Below, one piece after another: positions 45,185 to 56,450 of a stretch of 64,000 bases of DNA. The notes beneath the pieces are model-generated. The model saw only the letters and a list, made by a program, of their open reading frames with translations, did not search any database and was not told where the DNA came from. The stretch comes from Vanessa cardui (taxonomy: Eukaryota; Arthropoda; Insecta; Lepidoptera; Nymphalidae), in contig NC_061153.1 in NCBI RefSeq assembly GCF_905220365.1, positions 7,708,001 to 7,772,000 on the forward strand, written 5' to 3'. Each line of letters starts with the position of its first letter. Positions within the stretch are counted from its first letter, which is position 1. The position numbers and the translations under genes were made by a program.

Positions 45185-47690
45185 AATTAATTCTTCAAAC
45201 ATAGTATTTGAAGTTTGAGCGGCGCATATTTGTATATCTTTTTTCAGTTCAAATTGGGGTGTTTCCACCTCTGAGATGTCATTTGCTATGTCATTTTTCA
45301 ACCACTCAGGTCCTTTCCACCACAGCGAGTGTTCGGTGAGCTGTGAAGTAGTGAGTCCTCTCGTAGCGCAGTCAGCGGCATTCTCATTGGAACTCACGTG
45401 ACGCCAGCACGATGACGGCATGACATCTAAGATTTCTTTAGTGCGATTAGCGACGAAAGTCTTCCAGCGAGAGGGGTGGCCTTGGAGCCATCCCAAAACC
45501 ACCAAAGAGTCGGTCCATCCGAAAATGGGAACGTCAGATGTTTGAAGAGCCTTCAAAACTTTTGTCATTAATTTGGATAATAAAAGAGCGCCACATAGCT
45601 CGAGTCGCGGCAAAGTCATAGTATTCTTGCGAGGCGCCAATTTTGTCTTTGATGCGATTATTCTAACGATAGTTTGTCCATTGTCATTTTGTGATTTGAG
45701 GTATATGACGCCAGCATAAGCTCGTTCAGATGCATCACAGAATCCGTGTACCTCGACAGACGTATAGAGATTCCCAATCCACCGGGGTATGTAGAACTCG
45801 TCAATGTGTTTCAGATCATCTCTGATTTTGTTCCAGTTTTGCTGTATCTCAAGTGGAACTTCGTCATCCCATTCCATAGATATCAACCAAAGTTTTTGAA
45901 ACAATAGTTTGGCTCTAATGGTGAGCGGAGATAGCCATCCCAGTGGATCAAAAATTTTTGAAATATTCGATAGTAATATACGTTTGGTACAAAGGACCGA
46001 TTCGTCATATTCTTCAATCGAGTGAAATGTAAACATGTCAGTAGCGGGGTTCCACCGTAATCCGAGCGCCTTTGTAGAGTTAGCATTTTTGAAGTCTATT
46101 GTTGTCGGATTTATTTGTTCGGTATTCAGGTGTGCAATTAATTGCGGACAATTACTCGACCATTTTCTAAGGTTAATTTTAGCGCCCTGTAACATCTCGA
46201 TAAGTTGTCTTTGGACTTCTCTTGCGTGGTCAATCGAATGATGAGTCAGGGCTTCAGCAGCAAGCGGAAAAAGTAAAAGTAAAGTAACAGCCTGTAAATT
46301 CCCACTGCTGGGCTAAAGGCCTCCTCTCCCTTTAAGGAGAAGGTTTGGAACATATTCCACCACGCTGTTCCAATACGGGTTGGTGGAATACACATGTGGC
46401 AGAATTTGTATGAAATTTGTCACATGCAGGTTTCCTCACGATGTTTTCCTTCACCGCTGAGCACGAGATGAATTATAAAGACAAATTAAGCATATGAATC
46501 AGCGGTGCTTGCCTGGGTTTGAACCCGCAATCATCGGTTAAGATGCACGCGTTCTAACCACTGGGCCATCTCTGCTCAGCAAGCGGAAATTTAGTTTTAT
46601 CGTCAAATGCTAGCTGTTGCATCGTACGCATAGCTAGATACGGAGCGGCTTTCATACCGTACGTCACGGTGCACAGTTGATATTCTTTGATACGATCTTG
46701 AATATTATCTCGCCACAGAATTTTTTGCAGGTGTTGTTGTTCGGGATCCAGCAGAATACAGCGGTACATCTTCTCGCAGTCTGCTGTGTATACATAGCGG
46801 TACGTTCGCCATCTGAGCAATAAACTTTGGATGTCTTGTTGAAGCTTGGGACCGCTTTCCATTAGGTCATTCAAATTGTTCCCCGTAGATGTTTTTGAGG
46901 AAGCGTTAAAGACGACACGAAGTTTGGTGGTAAGCGAGTCTAGCTTTTGTACCCCGTGATGTGGTAGGTAGCACATAGGCTCTTTGTGTTCAGTGCATTC
47001 GCGCATGTGACCTAGATCTATGTACTCATGTATGAACTGCCCGTAGCTCTGACGTAGTGTGCTATCCTTCGGCGCGTGCTTTGGAGTGTCCAAGATGCTC
47101 TTCAAAGTCAGTTTTCATCGGTAGTCGCACTTCATACCGACCGTCAGGCAAGCGCTTCGTCGTTTTGGTATAAAGTTCTTCGCAAAATAATTCCTGTTGC
47201 GTCATCGGTGTGGTTTCGGATGCGATTTCCTCCACCTCCCAGTAGTTGGCGATGTCTTCAACTCCATTTATAAGAACGTGGCAGTTAAAAGTAGTAACAG
47301 GCCCAGACAGAATCCACCCTAATCTCGTCTGTTGGGCAATGGGCTGTTGTTTAGTTCCCTTGATCAAACCGCTCATTATGATTTCTGCATAAATTTTTGC
47401 GTCAAGTAACATGTCAATTTTGTTTGAAATATTGTAGTCAGGATCAGCGAGTTGAATGTGTTGTAAGTGTGGATATTTCTTGGCTGCAAAAGTAGCATGC
47501 GGCAAGCTGTTCACTAGTTTTGGCATTACTAGGGCGTCAGTGGTGAAATTGTAGTCATTATAGATCTACATGCAGTGCAGGTGTATTCTTCCCTTGCTTC
47601 TTTTTGCTGAAATACCCACTCCCGTAACAGAGGCATTAAAATTTTGGCGAGGCAGTCCTAAGAGTTGCGCAGCATTTTCAGTTATAAGAG
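45185..47690 (-). pseudogene. BEL pol: protease end, RT, RNase H
   Basis: Minus-strand frames: protease C-terminus and linker with RLGWILSGPV (47526-47062), RT with KLRVVFNASSKTS, ADCEKMYRCILL and VTYGMKAAPYLAMRTMQQLA (47105-46554), and, after a SINE, the rest of RT and RNase H (46257-45185; KALGLRWNP, DPLGWLSPLTI, GFCDASERAYAGVIYL, LPRLELCGALLL). The RT catalytic box is missing: after FPLAAEALTH the sequence goes directly to HSIDHAREVQ, where related elements have a stretch with VDD. Frameshifts occur near 47690 (just after the protease LLDQGSQ) and 47100. The gene is inactive. It ends at the LINE insertion and continues at 38103. Confidence 0.85.
46271..46576 (-). mobile_element. tRNA-derived SINE, Metulj-like
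   Basis: A 306-bp SINE flanked by CAGCAAGCGGAAA (46258-46270 and 46577-46589). On the minus strand it starts GAGCAGAGATGGCCCAGTGG (box A-like TGGCCCAGTGG), has box B GGTTCAAACCC at 46515-46525, a body with GGAAAACATCGTGAGGAAAC and CCACCAACCCGTATTGG, and ends in a TTTAC-rich tail. It would be transcribed by RNA polymerase III and mobilised by a LINE. The wording matches my memory of the Metulj SINEs of nymphalid butterflies. It landed in BEL RT; removing it and one duplication restores the frame. Confidence 0.88.
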
Positions 47691-49348
47691 TTGTTTTGCG
47701 ACCCTTGGTCTAAAAGTGCTCGCAAAGTCAGGTAGGTATCGTCAATAGCACGTACACGTAATTGTACGGTCGTTAATAATATTTCGTCATCCTCGCTAGT
47801 CACATTGTTTGTCGCATGCTGCCGGCGCTGAGGTACAGAGTTCGATGCCGGTGCAGTTGACGCAATCGGTTCGTTACCCGAGTCATGCAAAGAAGTATGA
47901 TGACCTCCATTGCAAACTTTACATCGCTTTGTAGAATTACATATGTTTCGTTCGTGCTCATACAGGCAGTTTTTGCAAAGTCGATGTTTCGCAATTAATT
48001 TCCACTTCGCATCTGTTGTCAAGGAGTCATATTTCCGACATTGGTAGAGCGCATGATTTGAATTGCATAAAATACATTGAGTATTGGCAGACGTCACGTG
48101 TGCAGCTTTATAAAATTGTGCTCTATTACCAGCTCCGAAGTGAGAATTTCCTTTAGCCTTGAATGACGTAGATGATTTCGTCGATGACCAATTTTCGTTC
48201 TCTTTCTTATTCGTGGGTTCAAGCGCAATGAATTTCGCCTCTAAAAACGTCATGAATTCGTCAAATTCGGGGAGCTCGCGAGGCATCTTTCGCGATTCCT
48301 TGTAGTCACTACGCGTTTCAGGATCAAGTTTCTGGACTAACAGGTACACCAACAGTGGATCCTAGCTCGATGTGTCCACGCCTAAGTTGTGAATAGCGTG
48401 AATACATTCCATCGCGGTGTCGTGTAGGCGCTTAATTTCAGCCGATGATTGCCTTTCTATTGGGCGCTGGTTGAGAAACACTTCAATATATTTGTTAAAC
48501 AATATTTGAATGTTGTGGTATCGGTGATACAAAATTTCCCAGGCAGTTTTGTAGTTCTCTTCCGATACAGTAAGGTGTTGGACGAGGCAATGATCTTCAC
48601 CTTTTAGTTTGCCTTTTAAATGTTGCATCTTTTGAGAGTTGCTCAGAGTCGAGTTGTCATGTATGCCAGTTTTGTAGAGATCTAAAAACGTAGGCCATTG
48701 TGTGTAGTCACCGGAAAATGTTGGAACCTCAACCTTAGGGGTGGACTCGTATTGATGCGCTGTAGCAGATATTCTTTTGTTTAGAGATCTTTTCATAGCC
48801 TTGAATTTCTCCTCGTACTCGGAAAATTCTTGTTCGTACGCCGCATCTTCACCATTTAATATGTTGTCAAATTTGAGGTGCAAAGTGTCAATATTCTTCC
48901 ATCGGAATTGCAGATTCTTTAATTCGTCCTCCATCTCCCATTTTTCCGTCAGTTCGTCAAGATTGATGTTCTTTATTTGTCGGCTTAACGCTCGGAAGTT
49001 GGTACGTTGCTCACTAAGCAGATCTTGTGTAGAAGAATTTTTCACGTCATCGTCATCGTCCGACGGAGGACAATAATTCCTAAGAACAGCTTTAATTCGT
49101 TCATACATAATTTTGGTGTCAGTGTAAATATCTTTCGATATGTACTCTTCAGATGGATCAGGCTTTGTTGCCAAAATGTTGTTATGGTTAATATTAAATT
49201 CCGTCCAAAGGCTGTCAAGAGTGCTTACTCGTTTGCGGATGTAGGCTTCAGTCTTCCTAGTAGCAGGATCCTTGTTAAAGTTCTTGTGGATCTTCTTGAT
49301 GATTTCGATAATTTCCGATTGACGAGTAATAACTTCCATGATTAACAA
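47678..49348 (-). pseudogene. BEL gag with protease start, one nonsense codon
   Basis: One frame runs from the ATG at 49348 to 47678, interrupted only by TAG at 48362-48364. The N-terminal half matches the BEL gag family (DUF1759-type): a coiled region, then PKVEVPTFSGDYTQWPTF and SNSQKMQHLKGKLKGE. After the stop come DPLLVYLLVQKLDPETR, a zinc-knuckle region (CILCNSNHALYQC, CKNCLYEHERNIC, CKVCNGGHHTSLH) and the start of the protease (LRALLDQGSQ). The residue at the stop is usually Trp in relatives, so TGG to TAG is the likely change. A frameshift follows directly after the protease active site. Confidence 0.87.
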
Positions 49349-49522
49349 GAATAAAGTTCACTTCACTAACAGTCGCTGTCACGTTCAGACAGCCTGGGCT
49401 GATATTCCAGAGGCTGGAGGGTTTTAATGACCTTGTGCCCTTTACGCGTTTCGCCGTCTCAACTTAGGTTGCAAGGATCAACTAAGCCGATGCGCTATTC
49501 ACACTAAAAAATACAAGATCAT

Positions 49523-49538
49523 CCGGCTCGAAGGACCA
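49523..49538 (-). promoter_or_regulatory. BEL primer-binding site candidate
   Basis: TGGTCCTTCGAGCCGG starts three bases inside the 5' LTR. Position and the leading TGG fit a primer-binding site. The tRNA cannot be named with certainty from sequence alone. Confidence 0.6.
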
Positions 49539-49541
49539 AAA

Positions 49542-49803
49542 TGAACGGGCTAGTTAGCACACGTTCACTTAATTCGTCAGATGTCAGATGTCAGGTAGAT
49601 CGGAGAGCAATCGGGGTTGTCGTCAAGCAAAGAAAACAATATGTTTGTCAAGCCAACCGATACTACGGAGCGTCTTTATTACACTGAAAGTACATAATTA
49701 TAAAATGTAATAACATAATGATCGTAACTGGGTCATACGAATTGTGTGTAATACGAATCGTCAAGTGTCAAAGACAGGCACGTGTACAGCGCTAGCTTGT
49801 ACA
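49542..49803 (-). repeat. BEL 5' LTR
   Basis: A 262-bp LTR, TGTACAAGC to CCGTTCA on the minus strand. It is followed outward by TGAGC (49804-49808), matching the duplication beside the 3' LTR. Confidence 0.93.
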
Positions 49804-49808
49804 TGAGC

Positions 49809-52800
49809 AATTAGATAGATAGATAGATATATAGATAAACTTCTTTATTGCACACACGTAAAGTTGACAATAAGTAAAATAAATTGACAAGAGAAAACAT
49901 TAGTATGCAAAGGCGGTCTTATCACTATTAGTGATCTCTTACAGACAACCTCAGGAGTAAAAAGCTATTATATTAGTAATACGTTAAGTGCATAGAAAGT
50001 TTATGTCAAAATAATAATAAGTAAATGTCGACTACAATAATAAATACATACATACATCCAATATACACAAACGCATACATCTATATAAATATAATATACA
50101 ATATACCTAATATACATAATCTATAAATACACACATATACATACATATATACATACATACAGACATGCACATATATATCCTATATATTAATAATAAATAC
50201 AAATTAAACAGATACGAGTATATTGTCGTCTACATGTTCATTTTGCAAAGCCAAATAATCGATTTTAATCGATTTTTGGAGATGTTAATTGTTTCTGAAT
50301 GCCGAATGGTATACGGCAAATCATTCCACAGTTTAGCAGTTTTAACTGTAAAAGATTCGTTGTAACACTTAGAGTAACTTATTGGTAATTTTAATTTATT
50401 GTCACTTTTGGACCGAAGATTAAGATGCGGAGGAGAGTCAGTTGTAAAGAAAGCAAAGCGTTCTTTAAGATAGTGAGGAGTGTGGGGATGGAAAAGGATG
50501 GTAAAGAGAGTGCAAAGAGCATGGAAATTTCTACGATGCCGACCAGTTGAAGACCGACCACTGAAGTTTAGCGCGGTATTGAGAAATATGGTCAAATTTC
50601 TTCAACCCAAATACGTACCTAATGCATAGATTTTGTAACCGCTCCAACTTATCCAACAGTTCTTGTGTGGGATTTATGTAACAAGCATCAGCATAATCGA
50701 GGATAGGAAGTAATAGTGAGTTGACTAAAGTGATTTTTGTTTTTAGGTAAAAGGTTTTTCCAAAGCTTAATGGTACCTATTGTAGCAAAAATCTTTCGTC
50801 TAACGTTTGACACCTGCGGTGCCCAGGTAAGTGAGCTATCTAAAATGACACCAAGATTTTTAACCTTATCAGTATAATTTATGCAAATCCCATCAGTAGT
50901 TATTGGAGGCAGCTGTAGATTATTTAATAAAGATAGTTGATGCTTGTTACCACAAATAATGAGTTGTGATTTAGAAAAATTTAAATGTAAACCATAAGAC
51001 TTACTCCATGAGTTTATAGTTTGAAGATTGTGATTAATCTGTTCAATAGCATTGACAACATCTTCAATAGGAGATAATAAATAATCTTGGAGATCGTCTG
51101 CATAAAGATGATAAGGTATCGTAAGTAAATCGGTTACATTGTTAATGAAAATTGAGAAAGTAGAGGGGATAGTACTCCTCCCTGCGGGACTCCAGCTTTA
51201 ATGTGACAAGTAGTGGAAAGTTTACCATCATATCGGACACACTGACGGCGATTATGTAAGTAAGATTTAAACCAGTTGATGGCATTAGATGAAATATTAA
51301 ACCGTTCAAGAATAGCAAGTAAGATTTCAAAGTCTACAGTATTAAATGCATTAGAAAAATCAAGAAGAACTAAGAAAGTTACTTGCTTTAGATCCATGCT
51401 ATATCTAATGTCATCGCATACTTTAATAAGTGCTATTGTTGTACTGTGCCCAGGTCTAAAACCAGATTGAAATGGACTTAATATCTTATTTTTGTTTAGA
51501 AAATCGGAGAGTTGATGGTGCACAATACGTTCAAGAACTTTAGAAAGGAATGGAAGAATAGAAATGGGACGAAAGTGCTAATAAGTTGTCGGGTTAGGTG
51601 TTTTAGGAAGTGGATGGACATGAGCTATTCGCCAATCATCAGGAAAAGTACAAGAAGACAGGGAATAATTGAATATGTGGTCAAGGATGGGAAGGATGAT
51701 GTCTAACGATAATAATATCATCTTACGACTTACACAATCACCGCCAATAGCATCCGATTTGATAGCTGCAATGTTCTTTCTGATGTCGTCAGTAGATATA
51801 TTACGGAAACAGAACGGATTTCTATTGAATATAGGCTGATGCCTTAGAGAGTTAACTGTGCTGATTCTGTTTGTATTATCCGTAGTGACTGACGTGAAAT
51901 ATTTATTAAGGTTATTAATATCAAGATTTAACTTTACATTACTGTTTTGTTTCCCTATTTCTATAGATTCTAAAAATCTCCAAGCCTTGCCAGAATCTTT
52001 ACCCTCTAACGAATTATGTATGTAGCTACGTGGCGCATCTCTACACATTTTACTACATTTTATTACATATTATTACGTAACCGCTTATATCTAAGTAAAT
52101 TTTGCTCTGTTGGACTAGATTTGTACTTACTTTTCGCTGAATTTCATTTAGACATAAGAGCTTTGATATCATGCGTCAGCCATGGAGCTGGTAGATGCTT
52201 AAGTTTAATAGGTCTCAATGGCACATGAATATCAAAAAGCTCAATGAGTAAAGAATTAAAGATGCTCAGCTTAGAATCTACCGTTGTAGCAGCAAAAACA
52301 CTATCCCAATTTATATTACTGAGGTCGTCCATGGACAATTATTATTGTCAAAATTTTTGAAGCTTCGTCGCATAACAACCGTGGGCTTAACTTTCGGAGG
52401 TCGGACTTTGTATGAAAGGAAAATAAGATCGTGATAGGAAAAGGCTTCAGCCGGAAGTTGGCCGTGGGAATGGACATTATTAGGCGAGGAAACAATTATT
52501 AGGTCTAATTGGGATGGGATGCAATTCGGGAAGAAATGTGTGGCATTGGAAGTAGATGCAGATTTGAGCTGTTTATGATATTACTGAGTCTTTTCGCACG
52601 AGCATCATTCTTTATAATACAAGTATTCAAATCACCCAATATTATAGTATGATCCACTGCAGATACATATTTCTCCAGTAGAGTTTCAAAAGTTTGGAAA
52701 TAATTAATGTGCAAGGATGGACTGTAAAAAACTCCTAATAAAACTTTTAAACTACCAAACAGAAGTTCTATAAAAATATGTTCAGCAGTTTCTTAGTATT

Positions 52801-53183
52801 CAGAGGGTGATTTTTCTAATATGGTAAAAGGTATTTGACTGCGAAGGTATATAGAGACCCTGCCAGCTCTCTTATTTGTACGGTCGTTTCGTATGAGATG
52901 GAAACCTGGAATAGTGTAAGAGGTCGAAGGAAGAGAAGGCTTAAGGAAGGTTTCAGAAACAAGAATTGCGTGAATGTTTTTGGAGTCAAAAGACGAGAGA
53001 AGATCGGGATAATGAGCAGGGATGCTTTGGGCATTTAGATGGACTACATTGAAGTTTTTGGGAACTGAAGAGAAATTAGATTCCAGAAGTGAACTTAAAG
53101 GTGCAGCAGTACTGTGGAAGCTGTCCTCCGAATCAGCCGAAGCTCAATCATAAACACTATCATTATCAGATATTTGGCTCATG
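49809..53183 (-). pseudogene. LINE D2: decayed relative of LINE D1
   Basis: A minus-strand LINE whose 3' tail is a GATA repeat at 49813-49830. ORF2 opens near 53183 (MSQISDND) and reads as interrupted endonuclease pieces (VSETFLKPS, ILGDLNTCIIKND at 52714-52505, HLPAPWLT at 52338-52144), then RT pieces: 52048-51578 (CTFPDDWRIAHVHPLPK), 51523-51134 (FQSGFRPGHSTT, LLDFSNAFNTVDFE, AGVPQGGVLSPLL), an eroded palm, and the C-terminus 50595-50230. At least six stops or shifts occur. Its YADD region (near 51100) is outside any long frame. The protein order equals that of D1, but sequence identity is only moderate, so D2 is a separate family member. Confidence 0.85.
49921..49935 (-). promoter_or_regulatory. 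LINE D2 3'-end hairpin
   Basis: ATCACT-ATT-AGTGAT forms a 6-bp stem with a 3-nt loop, preceded by AAGGCGGTCTT and followed by CTCTTACAGACAACCT. It corresponds to the D1 hairpin with a changed, still paired fourth stem position. Confidence 0.7.
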
Positions 53184-54159
53184 TTAAATAAAATAGATTG
53201 ATAACAATATAAAATAAAATAAATATACCTATATAAAAAATAAGACTAATGTAATAATATAATGAAATACTAAATATTTTTACCCCGACAGCAAATTGTA
53301 AGAAAACACACAATTACATACAATCATCTACGAGCAAATTCAACTAAAGTACAAAACACCAATGATGTTATATAACTATCGATAAAATTCATCAATAAAT
53401 AAATATATATATATATATATATATTTTGTTTTGCTTACTTTGCCAATATGTATTTTATATATTATTTGTTGTGCAATGATGTTTTATACTTGTAGATGTA
53501 GTGATACAACATAGTTTTAATTTTGGAAGATATTTTAAGTGATGAAATTGATTGATTATATATATATATCTACTATAATAGCGACAAGAAGAAAATCACA
53601 TATTGTAATTGTTTAAGAATATTACAATACTACTACAATTTTTAATCTAACAATAACTATATACCTATACAATGCTTATAAATAAAAATAAAAAAAATAA
53701 AACAAGCAACAAATCAAAAGAAAGAAGCAAAAAAAATATATATAGGTATCTACTATAATAGCAACAAGAGGAAAATCACATAGTGTAATTGTTTAAAACT
53801 ATTACAATACTAATACAATTTTTAATCTCACAATAACTATATACCTATAGAATGCTTATAAATGAAAAAATAAATAAATAAATAAAACAAGAAACAAAAC
53901 AACTAATAGTTTCATTCAAAATCACTTTTGGCAATGATTATATAGCTATATGCAGATCACACACAATTTAATATATAATATAATAAAGTAAAGTCTTACT
54001 CCAAGCTTCCCACATACATACAATTTATAAAATAAACAAATATTAATAAACATTTTCAATGATTTATAAATATGTTCTAAAATAATTATAGACATTTATT
54101 ATCTATGTCTAAATGTTTAGATACCAATTGGATAGATATCTATGTAATCTATGTAATCT
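53184..54159. other. AT-rich non-coding stretch
   Basis: This is DNA upstream of LINE D2. It contains a TA microsatellite (53400-53425), a two-copy tandem repeat (listed separately) and A-rich runs. No ORF1 of LINE D2 is visible, so D2 is probably 5'-truncated near 53190 or its spacer and ORF1 have been lost. Confidence 0.5.
53556..53870. repeat. Two-copy tandem repeat, period about 185 bp
   Basis: 53566-53690 and 53750-53870 share CTACTATAATAGC, AAAATCACATA, TGTAATTGTTTAA, ATTACAATACTA and ACTATATACCTATA in the same order with about ten differences. It is non-coding and may be the start of a satellite-like array. Confidence 0.75.
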
Positions 54160-54769
54160 TTAGTAGATATCTATGTAAAGTATTAGGTTAGCTGAATCTA
54201 CATAACGTGGACATATATATTTAAATTCGATGTTAAAGTTACTCCACGTTCTATCGTGAGTCACCCAATCACTTAACCAAGACCGTGCTCCTCCCCGTAA
54301 ACAACTTACACGACCTAGACATTCGCGATCATCCCATTTGTTTAAACTACAAGCGAAATCTACTTCCATGTACCAATCGTCAAAGTCATGAACGCTCGGG
54401 TCAAATGGTGAAACATAGAAATTTCGAGTGTTTAATAATTCCGATAATGCCCCAACAATTCCGAACGGTACTTTATTGGTTTCTCGCGCACTATTCAACA
54501 CGACACCCGATACGCTTTCGGTGGTTGTTTCCTCAACGGTTCCCGAGTCTTTCTCGTTACTAGTAACAGACGTCGGACCCGCTGACGGCAACAACGGAGG
54601 TTGCAATGGTCGGTTGACTGTCGGATGAGATGAGCCATCACTACCCGACATTTCAGATGTTGGTTGGATTCGGTCTCCAATCACGTCTAACCAAGAGAGT
54701 ATTCTATCTAAGACATTATCATGTTCCCGAGAATGTACTCGACTATAACGCGATAATTGTATTCGTCGT
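54160..54769 (-). pseudogene. Gypsy-type gag fragment
   Basis: A minus-strand open stretch (ORF ATG-to-stop 54684-54160, with coding character back to about 54750) reads as a retrotransposon gag N-terminal part: Ser/Pro-rich leader, then FYVSPFDPSVHDFDDWYMEVDF, CLGRVSCLRGGARSWLSDW and FNIEFKYICPRYVDSA. This is the capsid N-terminal signature of Ty3/Gypsy gags. It stops soon after and no protease or RT follows on this strand. It belongs to a different Gypsy family from Gypsy-1 and Gypsy-2. Confidence 0.65.
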
Positions 54770-54900
54770 GATTGAGTGACTCACGATAGAACGAGGAGTA
54801 ACTTTAAAGTCGAATTTAAATATATATGTCCACGTTATGTAGATTCAGCTTCTATTTTATTCGACGTTATGTATGTGATTCGACAGACAACCACATAGAC
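54770..54900 (+). pseudogene. Opposed gag fragment (inverted partial copy)
   Basis: 54770-54850 is the reverse complement of 54190-54270 with four differences in 81 bp, and again encodes THDRTRSNFKVEFKYICPRY. On the plus strand the reading continues DSASILFDVMY beyond the shared part. Two gag fragments of one family therefore lie back to back. Confidence 0.7.
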
Positions 54901-55499
54901 CTCACCGTTGCAACTACTTGTTGGTGTGGACGCTGCGACTCCGGCTTGGAATCCTCTCTACCATCCAACAGAGAGGCTTGACTCAGTCTCGACAGGTAAT
55001 AGGCGTCTGAGCTACTTGGCCAGTCAACGAAGATAAGACGAATACGTTAACCAATCTTGTCGGCAGCCAAACCTTCGCGGTGCGGGTCCATGTCTTCGTG
55101 ATCAAGACCTCGCAAAGTACTGGCAAGCTGGACTCCGGCATGCGCGGCCTCTGCAGGGTGCTACCGTTTGGTGAGAGTTCTTCCCCACAGTCGCTACAAG
55201 CTTCAGATTGTTGCTGGTTCGTGCGGGAAATCAACGCAAGTGGCTGCGGAATACATGATTCCGTGGCAAGGAGACTGGACTCCAGATGTGTGCTCCGCTA
55301 TGTCTAATGGTGAATTAATTCATTTATTTCGGCATTCAGTTAATTCATCTATATTTGAGTTTTTGTGGACATGCCCATGCCGGGGCCTCTGTCTTCTGTT
55401 ACATTTAATTTGTAATTTTTTTTGTGTGTGAAAGATTTTTTTTTCCCTTATGTACTTAATATTGTCTTAAATTTTCGCGATTATTACACATTTAAATAA
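54851..55499. other. Unassigned stretch, moderately GC-rich
   Basis: 54900-55310 is richer in GC than its surroundings and may be further decayed gag or pol of the element at 54160-54900, but I could not recognise a domain in any frame. 55320-55499 is AT-rich. Nothing else is seen. Confidence 0.4.
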
Positions 55500-56450
55500 A
55501 ACTAGTTACAACGGATTTTTAATCGCGTATATTAATTATTTTGGGCATCCCGACGTTTCGAGCACTTTACAGCGTTCGTGGTCACGGGTAGACTAAGGTG
55601 GCATTTGTCTATTTAAAGAACAAAAGAAATATTATTTGCAACTACCGCCAACGATTTCTCAATTGGTATCTTGAGTAACGTTCCGGTTGCACGCAGAAGG
55701 CACTGACTGTATCTTTAGGTCTTGCAGTCTGTTGGATTTGGGATTTTAAATTTTTAATAAGTGGATCCCAGGTGTTAGAAAGTCTCCAACCATCTTCTCT
55801 ATTGAAGTTCGGATGTTTTTGAATTTCAATAGCCTCGCGTATTATTCTAGGAATGAATCTGTGTTCTTTAGCGAGGATCTGTGGTTTAACAAATCGGATA
55901 AAATGGTTAGGTTTATCCAGAGCATGTTCACAGACTGCAGACATTGAAGAACGCCTATTTTTGACATCTCCTATATGTTCCTTGACCCTGGTACCGATAC
56001 TTCTCTTTGTTTGGCCTATGTAAGATAAACCTCACTCACATTCGAGTTTATATACTCCTGCAGTTTGTAAAAGAATATTACTCTTGATAGGTCTCAAGAA
56101 CTGGCTCACTTTCTTATGAGGCTTCTAAACGGTTTTAATTGAAGCTCCCTTTACATATGGTAGAAATGCAGGTTGTGGCTCAACTGTGGGTGGCTTGATA
56201 CGGCTTCTGCGATGCTGGCGAGGCACGGGCAGCTTGTTCTGGTGGAGTGCAAGCTTGACCTGACGTAGCTCGTCCTCTGGGTGTTCAGCATCGCAGAGAT
56301 GGTGGGCTCTCTGAACCAAAGACTTGCCAACGGTAGCTAACTGGCTAGGGTGGTGGTGCGAGTCACCATTGAGGTATTTGTTGGTGTGTGTGGGTTTCCT
56401 ATAAACTGTGTAACTTAATGTATTGTCAGGATTCTTGATAATATGATGTC
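55500..56450 (-). pseudogene. Penelope-like element, 3' part, minus strand
   Basis: The minus strand carries the end of a Penelope RT/endonuclease gene: YRKPTHTNKYLNGDSHHHP, QRAHHLCDAEHPEDELRQVK, the GIY-YIG-type nuclease (AGVYKLECE, YIGQTKRS) and the C-terminus KHPNFNREDGWRLSNTWDP to NRWR at 55645. A deletion removes residues between YVKG and ASIKTV, and stops follow. Beyond the gene lies the Penelope 3' region with CTCGAAACGTCGGGATG (inverted at 55550-55570). It meets a plus-strand copy at 56450. Confidence 0.85.

Larger units (their letters stand above)
34766..49803 (-). mobile_element. BEL/Pao element with env-like gene, internally rearranged
   Basis: A minus-strand BEL/Pao element runs from its 5' LTR (49542-49803) to a 3' LTR (34766-35032). 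TGAGC duplications flank both outer ends (34761-34765 and 49804-49808), showing the two LTRs belong to one insertion although 15 kb apart. The expected gag-PR-RT-RNase H-IN-env order is present. Inside it lie a SINE, a 5'-truncated LINE, and the right arm of a large inverted duplication that also carries foreign (Gypsy-1, MITE, LINE-Z) sequence. Without these the element would be roughly 8 kb. The LTRs differ by one substitution and one 5-bp indel. Confidence 0.9.

Noticed and set aside
46510..46576. A functional tRNA gene
   Set aside because: Box A- and box B-like sequences are present, but there is no cloverleaf acceptor end, and the segment is the head of a SINE with target duplications.
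49813..49830. A free-standing GATA microsatellite
   Set aside because: It is the 3' tail of LINE D2; the same tail type occurs at LINE D3.
54983..55307. Overlapping frames on both strands as a host gene
   Set aside because: No domain in either frame, mutually overlapping, and adjacent to gag fragments; not supportable as a gene.
55540..55620. A hammerhead ribozyme in the Penelope pseudo-LTR (also 58930-58970 and 61555-61595), suggested by CGAAACGTCGGG
   Set aside because: The 3' core is present, but I found no CTGANGA-type core at the right distance upstream, so the ribozyme cannot be supported here.
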